DNA of 64,000 nucleotides from Nansenia antarctica (lineage: Eukaryota > Chordata > Actinopteri > Argentiniformes > Microstomatidae). The stretch spans positions 67,585,063-67,649,062 of the forward strand of contig OZ022344.1 in the NCBI GenBank assembly GCA_963989245.1, written 5' to 3'. How positions within the stretch are numbered: position 1 is the stretch's first letter; the number at the start of each line of letters is the position of its first letter. The translations under genes were made by a program, and so were the position numbers. Below the pieces are notes generated by a model, which saw nothing but the letters and a program-made list of their open reading frames with translations, did not search any database and was not told the origin of the DNA. Below are positions 9,711-19,639 of the stretch, piece after piece.

Positions 9711-12362
9711 CTAAACAAAGTCTCTGAGGTGACCCGGTGCCCGCCTCAGTCTCGGAGGTCGTTGTCCTGGTAGTGACACAGGCGGCTCCGCCCGTTGAGT
9801 GGGACTACCCTGCTGCATGGCAGGGACTTGGGGTGGTGAATAGGGGAAATGGGGGGTATCAATGGGGGGGGTATCAATGGGGGACATAGGCAGTGAATCT
9901 GGGGAATTGGGTTCAGGGGTACTGGGGCTCCTGCCCAATGCTGTCCTAAGGCCCGTTCTCCTTGGCCTGTGCGTGTCATTAGTGTCCCTGTCTTTCCGGG
10001 AGGGTGTCGGTGGCTCAGGATGCTGAGTGGGAAGAGAGTCCCCTCTGTATGGGGCTAACCTGTCTCTGTGAAGTACCACCCGTCTTCCCCTGGGTGGTAG
10101 CTGGACCCTGTACACTACCTCCCCCACCCTCTCCAGTACCTTACAGGGCCCCACCCAGTGACAGTCCAACTTAGGGCATCGGCCCCTCTTTCTCCGTGGA
10201 CTATACACCCACACCAGGTCCCCAGCCTGGAAGTGCTTTCCTTTGGCCCTCACGTCATAATTCCTCCTCTGCCTCATACCCGCTTTTTCCAGCTGATTGC
10301 GAGCAAAGCTGTGAGCTGACTCCATCCTGTCTTGGAGTCTTCTGGCGTACTCCCGCCCCGGGGGAACAGTCGGAGTGTCCGGGGATTTGCCAAAAGCCAT
10401 CTCTGCCGGCGTCCGTAGTTCTCTCCCCAACATGAGCAGGGCAGGTGTGCAGGAGGTGGAGTCCTGCACAGCAGATCTGTAGGCCATGAGGACGAGGGGA
10501 ATATGCATGTCCCAGTCACGCTGGTGTTCTGCGGTGAGGATGGCGAGCTGCTGTGCTAAGGTCCTATTGAACCTTTCCACGAGTCCATCGCTCTGGGGAT
10601 GTAAGGGTGTGGTCCGGGTCTTGTGCATGCCCAGACGCTCACACATAGCAGCGAACACCCGCGACTCGAAGTTCCTCCCTTGATCGCTGTGGATGGTCTC
10701 TGCGGCTCCAAACCTGGCAAACATGTCCTCTACTAGAACATCTGCCACAGTCTCTGCCTCTTGGTTGGGCAACGCGTATGCCTCTGGCCATTTTGTAAAA
10801 TAGTCCATGGCCACCAGGACAAAACGATTGCCCTTGTCCGTGCGGGGAAAGGGGCCCATGACATCCACTGCTACTCTCTCCATGGGAGCGCCCACCGCCA
10901 GCTGCTGGAGCAGCGCGTGGGACTGATCCGGAGGACCCTTGTGCGCAGCACAGAGGTCACAGCGGCGACAAAAGTCTTCGACATCCCTTTGGAACTGCCC
11001 CCAGTAAAACCCTTGACGGAGGCGACGAAGGGTCTTGGAGACTCCAAAATGTCCAGCCCCTGTGGTTCCATGAGAGGTTCGGAACACGGCCTCTCTCAGC
11101 GCTCGGGGGACCACCACCTGCCACTTGCTCTCTCCTGTAGCTGGCTCTTTCCAGGCTCTTTGCAGCACCCCCTCACTCACACGCAGGGTCTCAAACTTTG
11201 CATACAGTCCCTTAGTTGCAGGTGAGCTCCCTGCTACCTCAGGCCACGGTGGTTTCTGTCCAGACTCCACCCACTGCAGCACCGGTTGTAAATCGGTATC
11301 CTGCTCCTGCTGTGCTCTCCACTCCGCTGAGCCGATAACCTGCATCTCTCTGCAGACTGGCTCACTCCCCTCGTGCATGGGACATATCCCCTCCTCTTCC
11401 CGGAGCTCTCTCTCACGTGCCTCTCTGCGCTCGCAGTAGCGACACCCGGCTGGCGCACAGGGGCGTCGGGACAGAGCATCGGCATTGGCGTGGCGAGCGC
11501 CGGCCCTGTACACCACTGTGACGTCGTAGGACGCCAGCTGTTCCAGCCAGCGGGCGATCTGCCCCTCCGGTTCCTTGAAGGACATCAACCACTGGAGAGC
11601 TGAGTGGTCGGTCCTGACAGTGAAGGGCAGGCCACAGAGGTAATACCTGAAGTGGCTTATTGCCATCACAATGGCCAGAAGCTCTCTACGCGTGACGCAG
11701 TAGCGGCGCTCTGCCTTGTTGAACGTTTTGCTGAAATACGCCACAACTCTCTCCCCCTCCGGCCCCACCTGACTCAGCACCGCCCCTGTGCCAACGTCGC
11801 TGGCGTCCGTGTCCAGGACAAATGGCAGGTTGGGGTTCGGGGGAGTGAGAGTGGGGGACTCTGTCAACGCCTTCTTGAGAGAGTTGAAGGCCTGTTCACA
11901 CTCCGGCGTCCAGATGAAATCCCTGTCCTTCTGCTGCAGGCGATACAGGGGGGCGGCTAGGCAGGAGAAGCCTCGCACAAACCTTCTGTAGTATGAGGCC
12001 AAACCCAGAAAGCTTTTTAGCTCTCGCTGGGTAGTGGGGGTGGGCCAGTCTTGTACTGCATGCACCTTCTCATCCGTTGTGCTGATGCCTTCTGCCCCCA
12101 GCTTGTGCCCCAAAAACTCCACTTCTCTCCTCATGAAGCAACATTTGTCAGGGTGGAGCTTCAGACCCGCCGCTGCTATCCTCTGCAATATCTGCCTCAG
12201 GGTCCCCAAGGTCGCCTGGAAGGAGCTCCCATGAGCCAGAATGTCATCCAGGTAGACCAGGCATTCTTGGCGGGGGATGCCAAGCAGCACCTCTTCCATC
12301 AGCCTTTCGAACGTGGCAGGGGCATTGCATAGGCCAAAGCTGAGGACACGGAACTGCCACAA
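9711..12362 (-). CDS. pol: Gypsy pol fragment: RT C-part, RNase H, integrase
   Basis: An 883-residue open frame. The reverse-transcriptase palm motif YLDD is at residues 37-40, followed by the thumb, an RNase H start (LDTDASDVGTGAVLSQ, about 183-198), an integrase HHCC zinc region (SHGTTGAGHFG ... CRRCDLC), catalytic-core motifs (VAVDVMGPFP, IHSDQGRNFES) and a GPY/F-like tail (HWVGPCKVLERVG). Domain order RT-RNaseH-IN fits Ty3/Gypsy. The listed first residue is not a true start: the RT sequence continues upstream in another frame, so this is the larger part of a broken polyprotein. Confidence 0.88.
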   Translation of the reverse strand: MWQFRVLSFGLCNAPATFERLMEEVLLGIPRQECLVYLDDILAHGSSFQATLGTLRQILQRIAAAGLKLHPDKCCFMRREVEFLGHKLGAEGISTTDEKVHAVQDWPTPTTQRELKSFLGLASYYRRFVRGFSCLAAPLYRLQQKDRDFIWTPECEQAFNSLKKALTESPTLTPPNPNLPFVLDTDASDVGTGAVLSQVGPEGERVVAYFSKTFNKAERRYCVTRRELLAIVMAISHFRYYLCGLPFTVRTDHSALQWLMSFKEPEGQIARWLEQLASYDVTVVYRAGARHANADALSRRPCAPAGCRYCERREARERELREEEGICPMHEGSEPVCREMQVIGSAEWRAQQEQDTDLQPVLQWVESGQKPPWPEVAGSSPATKGLYAKFETLRVSEGVLQRAWKEPATGESKWQVVVPRALREAVFRTSHGTTGAGHFGVSKTLRRLRQGFYWGQFQRDVEDFCRRCDLCAAHKGPPDQSHALLQQLAVGAPMERVAVDVMGPFPRTDKGNRFVLVAMDYFTKWPEAYALPNQEAETVADVLVEDMFARFGAAETIHSDQGRNFESRVFAAMCERLGMHKTRTTPLHPQSDGLVERFNRTLAQQLAILTAEHQRDWDMHIPLVLMAYRSAVQDSTSCTPALLMLGRELRTPAEMAFGKSPDTPTVPPGREYARRLQDRMESAHSFARNQLEKAGMRQRRNYDVRAKGKHFQAGDLVWVYSPRRKRGRCPKLDCHWVGPCKVLERVGEVVYRVQLPPRGRRVVLHRDRLAPYRGDSLPTQHPEPPTPSRKDRDTNDTHRPRRTGLRTALGRSPSTPEPNSPDSLPMSPIDTPPIDTPHFPYSPPQVPAMQQGSPTQRAEPPVSLPGQRPPRLRRAPGHLRDFV

Positions 12363-12570
12363 CCCCCTGCCCGTACAGAAGGCGGTCTTCGGCCTGGCCT
12401 CGGGCTAAGGGGCACCTGCCAATAGCCACTGCGCAGGTCTAGTGAGGAGAACCAGGATGAGCCGGACACCAAGTCCAGTGACTCGTCGATGCGGGGCAGT
12501 GGATACGAGTCTTTCCTGGTCACGCTGTTCAGCGGTCTGTAATCCACACAGAATCCCACTTCTGACACCA
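12363..12570 (-). pseudogene. Gypsy RT upstream fragment
   Basis: Continues the RT upstream (FCVDYRPLNS ... YPLPRIDE ... WFSSLDLRSGYWQVPL). It is out of frame with the larger pol part because of an apparent single-base loss near 12406-12410. It abuts the primer-binding site, showing that the gag-protease-RT start segment was deleted. Confidence 0.8.
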
Positions 12571-12571
12571 A
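12554..12571 (-). other. retrotransposon primer-binding site
   Basis: On the minus strand TTGGTGTCAGAAGTGGGA follows the 5' LTR directly. It resembles the complement of a tRNA-Leu 3' end; that tRNA identity is from memory of the consensus. Confidence 0.55.
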
Positions 12572-12791
12572 TGTAACGTCCCAACTTGGACAGTGGTGGA
12601 ATAACAACAGATAGCTTCTCTCATTTAACTGATCCTTTAATTGTTTAACTCGCATACCAACTTTCCCAATTCACCGGAGTCCTTCCTCTCTCCACGGTCT
12701 CAACAACAACCACCACACGCATGCGCCCACCTCCACCAATCACAGGGGTGCATTGGCACACATGACACAACACAGTAACAGGGTTGCTACA
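12572..12791 (-). repeat. Gypsy 5' LTR
   Basis: 220 bp, ends TG...CA, partner of 9456-9675. Confidence 0.9.
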
Positions 12792-13007
12792 ATATGATAG
12801 AATTTGAACTTTTTTTTTTTGCTAAATTATCAAATTAAATAAGACTCAGTCTATACATGTTTAGGCAAAAACCTTTAGAATGAATAATAAAGAAGGCAAC
12901 TTTTAGAATACATTATTCTTAAATATTCCTAGGTGTTAGAAAGTAAGTAGATACATTACATTACTCTGAACTGATCAGAAAAGAAACATTAAAAGTGTAT
13001 CACTTAC

Positions 13008-13045
13008 TTCCAACATCAAGTCTGGTGCCGCTACCAAAAGTGTAC
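13008..13045 (-). CDS. light chain joining segment J3
   Basis: 38 nt, YTFGSGTRLDVG, identical in design to J1, with donor GGAA|GTAAGT. The 3.9-kb intron to C2 now contains the Gypsy element. Confidence 0.88.
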
Positions 13046-13084
13046 CACAGTGATACAATCCCTATTACTGACTGTACAAAAACC
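13046..13084 (-). promoter_or_regulatory. 23-RSS of J3
   Basis: CACTGTG, 23-bp spacer, GGTTTTTGT on the minus strand. Confidence 0.9.
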
Positions 13085-13373
13085 TCCCTCTCATTGTGCA
13101 GGTGGATATGAACGTTTTTAGACTCATGTTAATTTCCTAAACTGAAAAACTCATACACCTACTTACATTTATACCATTGTCTTTGTTTATTAAAATTTAA
13201 ATTTAAATATGATTGCCAATGCTAATATAAATGTTATTTAATTCAATGTTGTACTGCTATCAGTGTACTTTCTCAATAAATAATACTTTTGAATTTTTGC
13301 TCAAACATGAAATGAAATAATTTGATGCAATGTAAAGAAGTGAATAAAGTTGTTAACTTTGTAGTTTACTTAC

Positions 13374-13411
13374 TGCCAACATCCAGTCTGGTGCCGCTAC
13401 CAAAATTCCAC
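13374..13411 (-). CDS. light chain joining segment J4
   Basis: 38 nt reading WNFGSGTRLDVG. Asn replaces the Thr seen before FGSG in J2 and J6. The donor is intact. Confidence 0.88.
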
Positions 13412-13450
13412 CACAGTGATTGAGTGTAACTGAACGGCCGTACAAAAACC
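13412..13450 (-). promoter_or_regulatory. 23-RSS of J4
   Basis: CACTGTG (13412-13418), 23-bp spacer, GGTTTTTGT (13442-13450), minus strand. Confidence 0.9.
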
Positions 13451-14288
13451 TCTGTGCTGTAAAGCTGCAGCTCCAACAATACAGATCTCACAAAGACAAT
13501 CTCATTCAACACAAATCTCATCCAACAACCCCAAAGGCGATGGAACACTTCATATGATCTCTGTCAATAATAACTTGATGTTGTGATTTAAATCCAGATA
13601 TGTGTCTTTTTCCTCTAGTGTTTACCAGGTGTCCTCATAGACCCACAGCAGCCAGAGTCCAGCATTAGATCCAGTGTTTGTATTCCTCCATATTGTCCAT
13701 GACAGAGAGCAGCAGCAGCTGTGATAGTGATACATGTTGTATATTCCTTTATTAAAGATGTTGATCACAGACTGAACAGTGGAGGTGAAGTCACAGAGGA
13801 CAGACACCACTAACAGAGGAATCCCACCCGCTTTAGTAGACACAAGTGTTCACTAGCTGATTTGAGGAACTTAAAAGTCCAAGCATGAGTGAGCAGGCTG
13901 TTGATAACACTTCTGACTAGGCCTACATGAGGAACAGCATCACTTGTTAGGGTCTTTGATGCATCACTACACAAATGCAGGGAAATAAAACTTAGGCAAC
14001 AATTAAAAATGTTATAAAAGTAAAGCAACATTTAAATATGTTACTTTTTCATACAGTTTGTTGTTGTAAAAAATTATGTTTGACTACTCTTGAATAACCT
14101 CAATTCATTGCATCAGACAATACATTATCCAAGCATTATGTGAGTGATTCTTTTATGTCTAAAATAAGAAATTACATTTACTTAAAAAAAAAAAAAAAAA
14201 AGCTCAATACATACAGGATTCAGCATGCTTATTGGTTCAACACTCTCAAGGGGATATCCCCATTTACTGAAATAGACGTGAAACCTGA
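13451..14288. other. J-V spacer, cluster 2
   Basis: Duplicate of the cluster 1 and 3 spacers, with a poly-A run near 14184-14200; no gene. Confidence 0.6.
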
Positions 14289-14296
14289 ATTTGCAT
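14289..14296 (+). promoter_or_regulatory. V3 promoter octamer
   Basis: ATTTGCAT about 100 bp upstream of the V3 ATG. Confidence 0.75.
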
Positions 14297-14396
14297 AATA
14301 CTTTCTGACTTACTGCTCCATAAGTGCTTCCAGCCTTGTGAGTTCAACACTTCATGACTGAGAACCGTCCTTCATGACAACAGAACCACAACAACA

Positions 14397-14898
14397 ATGA
14401 CTTCCATCACCGTCTTCATCTGGACATTTGCTCTCTGGATTCAAGGTGAGATCTGAAGTCATGAATATCACACAAATGTACTTGTTCATTGATATACATT
14501 CTATAGTTCTGCCTCAATGCTAATATAACCTTGGGCTCCGTTTACATGTCAAGTATTCATTTGTTTTGCAGGATCCACTGGACAGTTTGTTGTAACCCAG
14601 ACTCCTGTAGTGAAAGCTGTGTCATTGGGACAGTCAGTCAGTCTCAGCTGTAAAGTTAGCAGTGCTGTATTTAGATATAATAATGCAGAACGTCAAGCCT
14701 GGTACCAACAAAGACCTGGAGAAGTTCCTAAACTCCTCATTTACGATGCTAAAACACTTCAGTCTGGAACTCCATCTAGATTCAGTGGCAGTGGATCTGG
14801 GAGTGACTTCACTCTGACCATCAGTGGAGTCCAGGCTGCAGATGCAGGAGATTACTACTGTCAGAGTTTCCACTATCCTAATAGCAAATATGTGTTCA
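14397..14898 (+). CDS. light chain variable segment V3
   Basis: Exons 14397-14445 (leader, MTSITVFIWTFALWIQ) and 14572-14898. Framework cysteines (SLSCKVSS, YYCQS) and tryptophan (AWYQQRP) are present and the frame is open. FR1 has QTP instead of QSP. CDR1 is the most divergent of the five (FRYNNAERQ) and CDR2 begins YDAKTLQ. Germline CDR3 FHYPNSKYV equals that of V2, but here the heptamer is consensus CACAGTG. It lies on the opposite strand to J3 and J4. Confidence 0.9.
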
Positions 14899-14926
14899 CA
14901 CAGTGATACAGAGCCGTACAAAAACC
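14899..14926 (+). promoter_or_regulatory. 12-RSS of V3
   Basis: CACAGTG, 12-bp spacer, ACAAAAACC. Confidence 0.92.
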
Positions 14927-15935
14927 TCCCTCAGTCAGACTGCACAATGACTGCACTGCTACAGCTGGGACCCACTGCAGGTGCTGAGGGGGAAGAGACA
15001 GTGACATGGAACACTGAATGAACTATGATACGCTGATCTGAATATAAGTGTTGCTGACAATACAATTATGTCAACTCATCCAACCTCATACCAATGAAGT
15101 CCTGGAGTGGTTTCAAGCTGTTGAAAATGTAGTAAGATGATGACTTGAGAAGTGGAAGCACATACACAATCTTACCAACGTCCAAAGTCCCGAATAAGAC
15201 TCCAGTTTAACGTCTTAAATGATGTGTGTCACTGTGGGTGAAGATGCTCCATGCAGGGTGTAGCTTTGCTGACCTGTACATTTTGACTTTCCACTCTAAT
15301 TTAGACCCAGCATTGATTAGTGAATTTATCATTTATCATGACTCACAATAGAATATGATCACTGTTCCATCACAATAGTGAATAACAATAGACCAAGACA
15401 GAATATCTCGCTGTCTACAATATGAGATGTACAGAGCATCTATTCAATGGTAAATGTGAAGTCATCATTTTCATGTGGAGCTCACACACAGACTGTACTG
15501 ATTCTTACTGTCAGTTTATTAATAACTTAAAAGTCCAAGCATGAATGACCAGGCTGTTGATAACACTTCTGACTAGGCCTACATGAGGAACAGCATCACT
15601 TGTTAGGCTCTTTGATACATCACTACACAAATACAGAGATACAAAAGTAAAGCAACATTTAACAATTTTACCTTTTTTTGCAGTTTATTGTTTTTAAAAA
15701 TGGATGTTTGACTACTCTTGAAACCTTACTTATTTGCATTAGACAATACATTATAAAAGCATTATGTGTGTGATTGTTTTAAGTCTAAAATTAGAAATTA
15801 CCTTTACTTCATTTTATTTATATATATATTTAAAAAAGAAGCTCAATACATATTCACAAGCAGGATTAAGCACACTTATCAGTTCAACATTCTCAAGGGG
15901 ATGTCCCCATCTACTGAAATAGACATGAAATTTGA
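14927..15935. other. V3-V4 spacer
   Basis: Duplicate of the V1-V2 spacer; no gene seen. Confidence 0.55.
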
Positions 15936-15943
15936 ATTTGCAT
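15936..15943 (+). promoter_or_regulatory. V4 promoter octamer
   Basis: ATTTGCAT about 100 bp upstream of the V4 ATG. Confidence 0.75.
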
Positions 15944-16043
15944 AATACTTTCTGACTTACTGCTCCATAAGTGCTTCCAGCCCTGTGAGTTCAACACTTC
16001 ATGACTGAGAACCGTCCTTCATGACAACAGAACCACACCAACA

Positions 16044-16539
16044 ATGACTTCCATCACCATCTTCATCTGGACATTTGCTCTCTGGATTCAAGGTGAGATC
16101 TGAAGTGATGAATATCACATAAATGTACTTGTTCATTGATATACATTCTATAGTTCTGCCTCAACGCTGATATAGCCTTGGGCTCCGTTTACATGTCAAG
16201 TATTCATTTGTTTTGCAGGATCTACTGGACAGTATGTTTTAACCCAGAGTCCTGCAGTGAAAGCTGTGTCATTGGGACAGTCAGTCAGTCTCAGCTGTAA
16301 GGTTAGCAGTGCTGTACATACAAATAGTAATGGACACTGTCTAGCCTGGTACCAACAAAGATCTGGAGAAGTTCCTAAACTCCTCATTTACTATGCTAAA
16401 ACACTTCAGTCTGGGACTCCATCTAGATTCAGTGGCAGTGGATCTGGGAGTGACTTCACTCTGACCATCAGTGGAGTCCAGGCTGCAGATGCAGGAGATT
16501 ACTACTGTCAGAGTTTACACTATCCTCCATACATGTTCA
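16044..16539 (+). CDS. light chain variable segment V4
   Basis: Exons 16044-16092 (leader MTSITIFIWTFALWIQ) and 16219-16539. It shows SLSCKVSS, CLAWYQQRS, the SGSGSGSDFTLTISG framework and YYCQS; germline CDR3 is LHYPPYM. CDR1 (HTNSNGHC) carries an extra cysteine before LAW, which could pair or misfold. The frame is open and a consensus 12-RSS follows. Its 3' flank ends at about 17079 in the cluster 3 deletion junction. Confidence 0.9.
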
Positions 16540-16567
16540 CACAGTGATACAGAGCCGTACAAAAACC
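16540..16567 (+). promoter_or_regulatory. 12-RSS of V4
   Basis: CACAGTG, 12-bp spacer, ACAAAAACC. Confidence 0.92.
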
Positions 16568-17623
16568 TCCCTCAGTCAGACTGCACAATGACTGCACTGC
16601 TACAGCTGGGACCTACTGCAGGTGCTGAGGGGGAAGAGACAGTGACATGGAACACTGACTGAACTATGATACGCTGATCTGAATATAACAGTGTTCCTGA
16701 CAATACAATATGTCAACTCATCCAACCTCATACCAATGAAGTCCTGGAGTGGTTTCAAGCTGTTGAAAATACAGTAAGATGAGGACTTTGAAGTGGAAGC
16801 ACATACACACTCTTACCAACATCCAAAGTCCCTAATAAGACTGCAGTTTAGAGTAGTAAATGATGTGTCACTGTGGGTGATGATGTTCCATACAGTATGC
16901 AGGGTTTAGCTTTGCTGACCTGGACATTTGGACTTTCCACTCTAATTTAGACCCAGCATTGATTAGTGAATTTATCATTTATCATGACTCACAGTAGAAT
17001 ATGATCACTGTTCCATCACAATAGTGAATAACAATAGACCAAGAGAGAACATCTCGCTGTCCACAATATGAGATGTACAACACATACTTAGTCATGAACT
17101 ATGGCACAAGAGTCACTGATGATCACTATCTAAATATGCAATAGTTATTTAGAAATGTCTCAACATGTGAATTACATTTTAATTTCATCAATCTTAAGAA
17201 GAAAATACCAGAAAGTCAATCAAAAAGCGTCATATGAACCATACAAACTATAAATAATGTCATAATGTTGTTTGTCTGATCAGAATATTCATATGTTTAG
17301 AATTCACACACTTAGAGAATTCTTAAGTGACTTTCTGGCACACATCAAACATGGCATGAAGTCATAACTAGTAACCTAACAACACTACAGGTAACATGCA
17401 ACGATAACTGCAATAACTGATACATTTACTAGTTGTTCCCAGAATGATACATAACAGCAAACACATGACATCATTTGAACATTTTTGATTTTCTAAATTA
17501 TCAAATGAAACAAGACTCTTTAAAATAAATTATTCTTAAATATTCCTAGGTGTTAGAAAGTAAGTAGATACACAACATTACTCTGAACTGATCAGAAAGA
17601 AACATTAAAAGTGTATCACTTAC
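16568..17623. other. V4 flank fused to J-C intron; C exon absent
   Basis: To about 17079 the sequence matches the 3' flank of a V segment. From about 17080 it matches the J-C intron beginning just upstream of a C exon (compare 1756 on). The C exon and its 3' flank that should lie between are missing. Confidence 0.75.
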
Positions 17624-17661
17624 TTCCAACATCAAGTCTGGTGCCGCTACCAAAAGTGTAC
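17624..17661 (-). CDS. light chain joining segment J5
   Basis: 38 nt YTFGSGTRLDVG with donor. No C exon remains in its own cluster; the nearest minus-strand C downstream is the frameshifted C2, then C1. Confidence 0.85.
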
Positions 17662-17700
17662 CACAGTGATACAATCCCTATTACTGACTGTACAAAAACC
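17662..17700 (-). promoter_or_regulatory. 23-RSS of J5
   Basis: CACTGTG, 23-bp spacer, GGTTTTTGT on the minus strand. Confidence 0.9.
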
Positions 17701-17991
17701 TCCCTCTCATTGTGCAGGTGGATATAAACATTTTTAGACTCATATTCATTTCTTAAGCTGATAAACTCAAACACCTACTTACATTCATACCATTCTCCGC
17801 ATTTATTAAAATTACATTTTAAATATGATTAAATTATATGACATTTATATTAGAATTGGTAATGTTGTACTGCTATCAGTGCACTTTCTCAATAAATAAT
17901 ACTTTTGATTTGAAATATTGTTCATTAAACTAAATAATTTCATGCAATGTGAAAAAAGTGAATAAAGTTGTTAACTTTGTAGTTTACTTAC

Positions 17992-18029
17992 TGCCAACAT
18001 CCAGTCTGGTGCCGCTACCAAAAGTCCAC
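17992..18029 (-). CDS. light chain joining segment J6
   Basis: 38 nt WTFGSGTRLDVG with donor GGCA|GTAAGT; orphaned from a local C exon like J5. Confidence 0.85.
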
Positions 18030-18068
18030 CACAGTGATTGAGTGTAACTGAACGGCCGTACAAAAACC
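18030..18068 (-). promoter_or_regulatory. 23-RSS of J6
   Basis: CACTGTG (18030-18036), 23-bp spacer, GGTTTTTGT (18060-18068). Confidence 0.9.
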
Positions 18069-18915
18069 TCTCTGTGCTGTAAAGCTGCAGCTCCAACAAT
18101 ACAGATCTCACAAAGACAATCTCATTCAACACGAATATCATCTAACAACCCCAAAGGCGATGGAACACTTCATATGATATCTGTCAATAATAACTTGATG
18201 AGTTGACTTGTGATTTAAATCCAGATATGTGTATTTTTCCTCTAGTGTTTACCAGGTGTCCTCATAGACACACAGCAGCCAGAGTCCAGCATTAGATCCA
18301 GTGTTTGTATTCCTCCATATTGTCCATGACAGAGAGCAGCAGCAGCTGTGATAGTGATACATGTTGTATATTCCTTTATTAAAGATGTTGATCACAGACT
18401 GAACAGTGGAGGTGAAGTCACAGAGGACAGACACCACTAACAGAGGAATCCCACCAGCTTTAGTTGGCACAAGTGTTCACTAGCTGATTTGAGGACCTTA
18501 AAAGTCCAAGCATGAGTGAGCAGGCTGTTGATAACACTTCTGACTAGGCCTACATGAGGAACAGCATCACTTGTTAGGCTCTTTGATGCATCACTACACA
18601 AATGCAGGGAAATAAAACTTAGGCAACAATTAAAAATGTTATAAAAGTAAAGCAACATTTAAATATGTTACTGTTTCATACAGTTTGTTGTTGTAAAAAA
18701 TTATGTTTGACTACTCTTGAATAACCTCACTTCATTGCATCAGACAATACATTATCCAAGGTAAGCATTATGTGAGTGATTCTTTTATGTCTAAAATAAG
18801 AAATTACATTTACTTTATTTGAAAAAAAGCTCAATACATACAGGATTCAGCATGCTTAATAGTTCAACACTCTCAAGGGGATGTCCCCATCTACTGAAAT
18901 AGACTTGAAACTTGA
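18069..18915. other. J-V spacer, cluster 3
   Basis: Third copy of the J-V spacer; no gene. Confidence 0.6.
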
Positions 18916-18923
18916 ATTTGCAT
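18916..18923 (+). promoter_or_regulatory. V5 promoter octamer
   Basis: ATTTGCAT about 100 bp upstream of the V5 ATG. Confidence 0.75.
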
Positions 18924-19023
18924 AATACTTTCTGACTTACTGCTCCATAAGTGCTTCCAGCCTTGTGAGTTCAACACTTCATGACTGAGAGCCGTCCTTC
19001 ATGACAACAGAACCACAACAACA

Positions 19024-19519
19024 ATGACTTCCATCACCATCTTCATCTGGACATTTGCTCTCTGGATTCAAGGTGAGATCTGAAGTCATGAATACCACAT
19101 AAATGTACTTGTTCATTGATATACATTCTATAGTTCTGCCTCAATGCTGATATAACCTTGGGCCCCGTTTACATGTCAAGCATTCATTTGTTTTGCAGGA
19201 TCTACTGGACAGCATGTTTTAACCCAGAGTCCTGCAGTGAAAGCTGTGTCATTGGGACAGTCAGTCAGTCTCAGCTGTAAAGTTAGCAGTGCTGTATATA
19301 CATATAATAATGGACACTATCTAGCCTGGTACCTACAAAGACCTGGAGAAGCTCCTAAACTCCTCATTAAGTTGGCTAAAACACTTCAGTCTGGGACTCC
19401 ATCTAGATTCAGTGGCAGTGGATCTGGGAGTGACTTCACTCTGACCATCAGTGGAGTCCAGGCTGCAGATGCAGGAGATTACTACTGTCAGAGTTTCCAC
19501 AGTCCTCCAAACATGTTCA
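19024..19519 (+). CDS. light chain variable segment V5
   Basis: Exons 19024-19072 (leader) and 19199-19519. It has SLSCKVSS, LAWYLQRP (Leu in place of the first Gln found in the others), SGSGSGSDFTLTISG and YYCQS, with germline CDR3 FHSPPNM. The frame is open and a consensus 12-RSS follows. It is the last Ig segment in the window. Homology to the locus ends about 130 bp further on, at about 19637, so a V6 partner expected from the C-J-J-V-V pattern is absent. Confidence 0.9.
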
Positions 19520-19547
19520 CACAGTGATACAGAGCCGTACAAAAACC
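19520..19547 (+). promoter_or_regulatory. 12-RSS of V5
   Basis: CACAGTG, 12-bp spacer, ACAAAAACC (19539-19547). Confidence 0.92.
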
Positions 19548-19639
19548 TCCCTCAGTCAGACTGCACAGTGACTGCACTGCTACAGCTGGGACCTACTGCA
19601 GGTGCTGAGGGGGAAGAGACAGTGACATGGAACACTGCT

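Larger units (their letters stand above)
9456..12791 (-). mobile_element. Ty3/Gypsy LTR retrotransposon, internally deleted
   Basis: Two 220-bp LTRs, each starting TGTAACGTCC and ending TTGCTACA on the + strand, enclose a minus-strand pol region. A 4-bp ATAT lies on both sides and matches one target copy. The primer-binding site follows the 5' LTR directly, and a purine tract (AAGGGGGGAGCAG) precedes the 3' LTR. Gag, protease and the start of reverse transcriptase are missing: the binding-site region passes straight into mid-RT. The LTRs differ at very few positions, so insertion was recent. It lies in the cluster 2 J-C intron, in the same transcriptional direction as J and C. Confidence 0.9.

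Noticed and set aside
10761..11225. Plus-strand open frames across 10.1-12.3 kb
   Set aside because: Antisense to the Gypsy pol frame, which has clear catalytic motifs.
13622..13843. 73-aa minus-strand frame, also at 18249-18470
   Set aside because: Conserved only because the spacer is duplicated; cluster 1 lacks part of it and no domain or splice context is seen.
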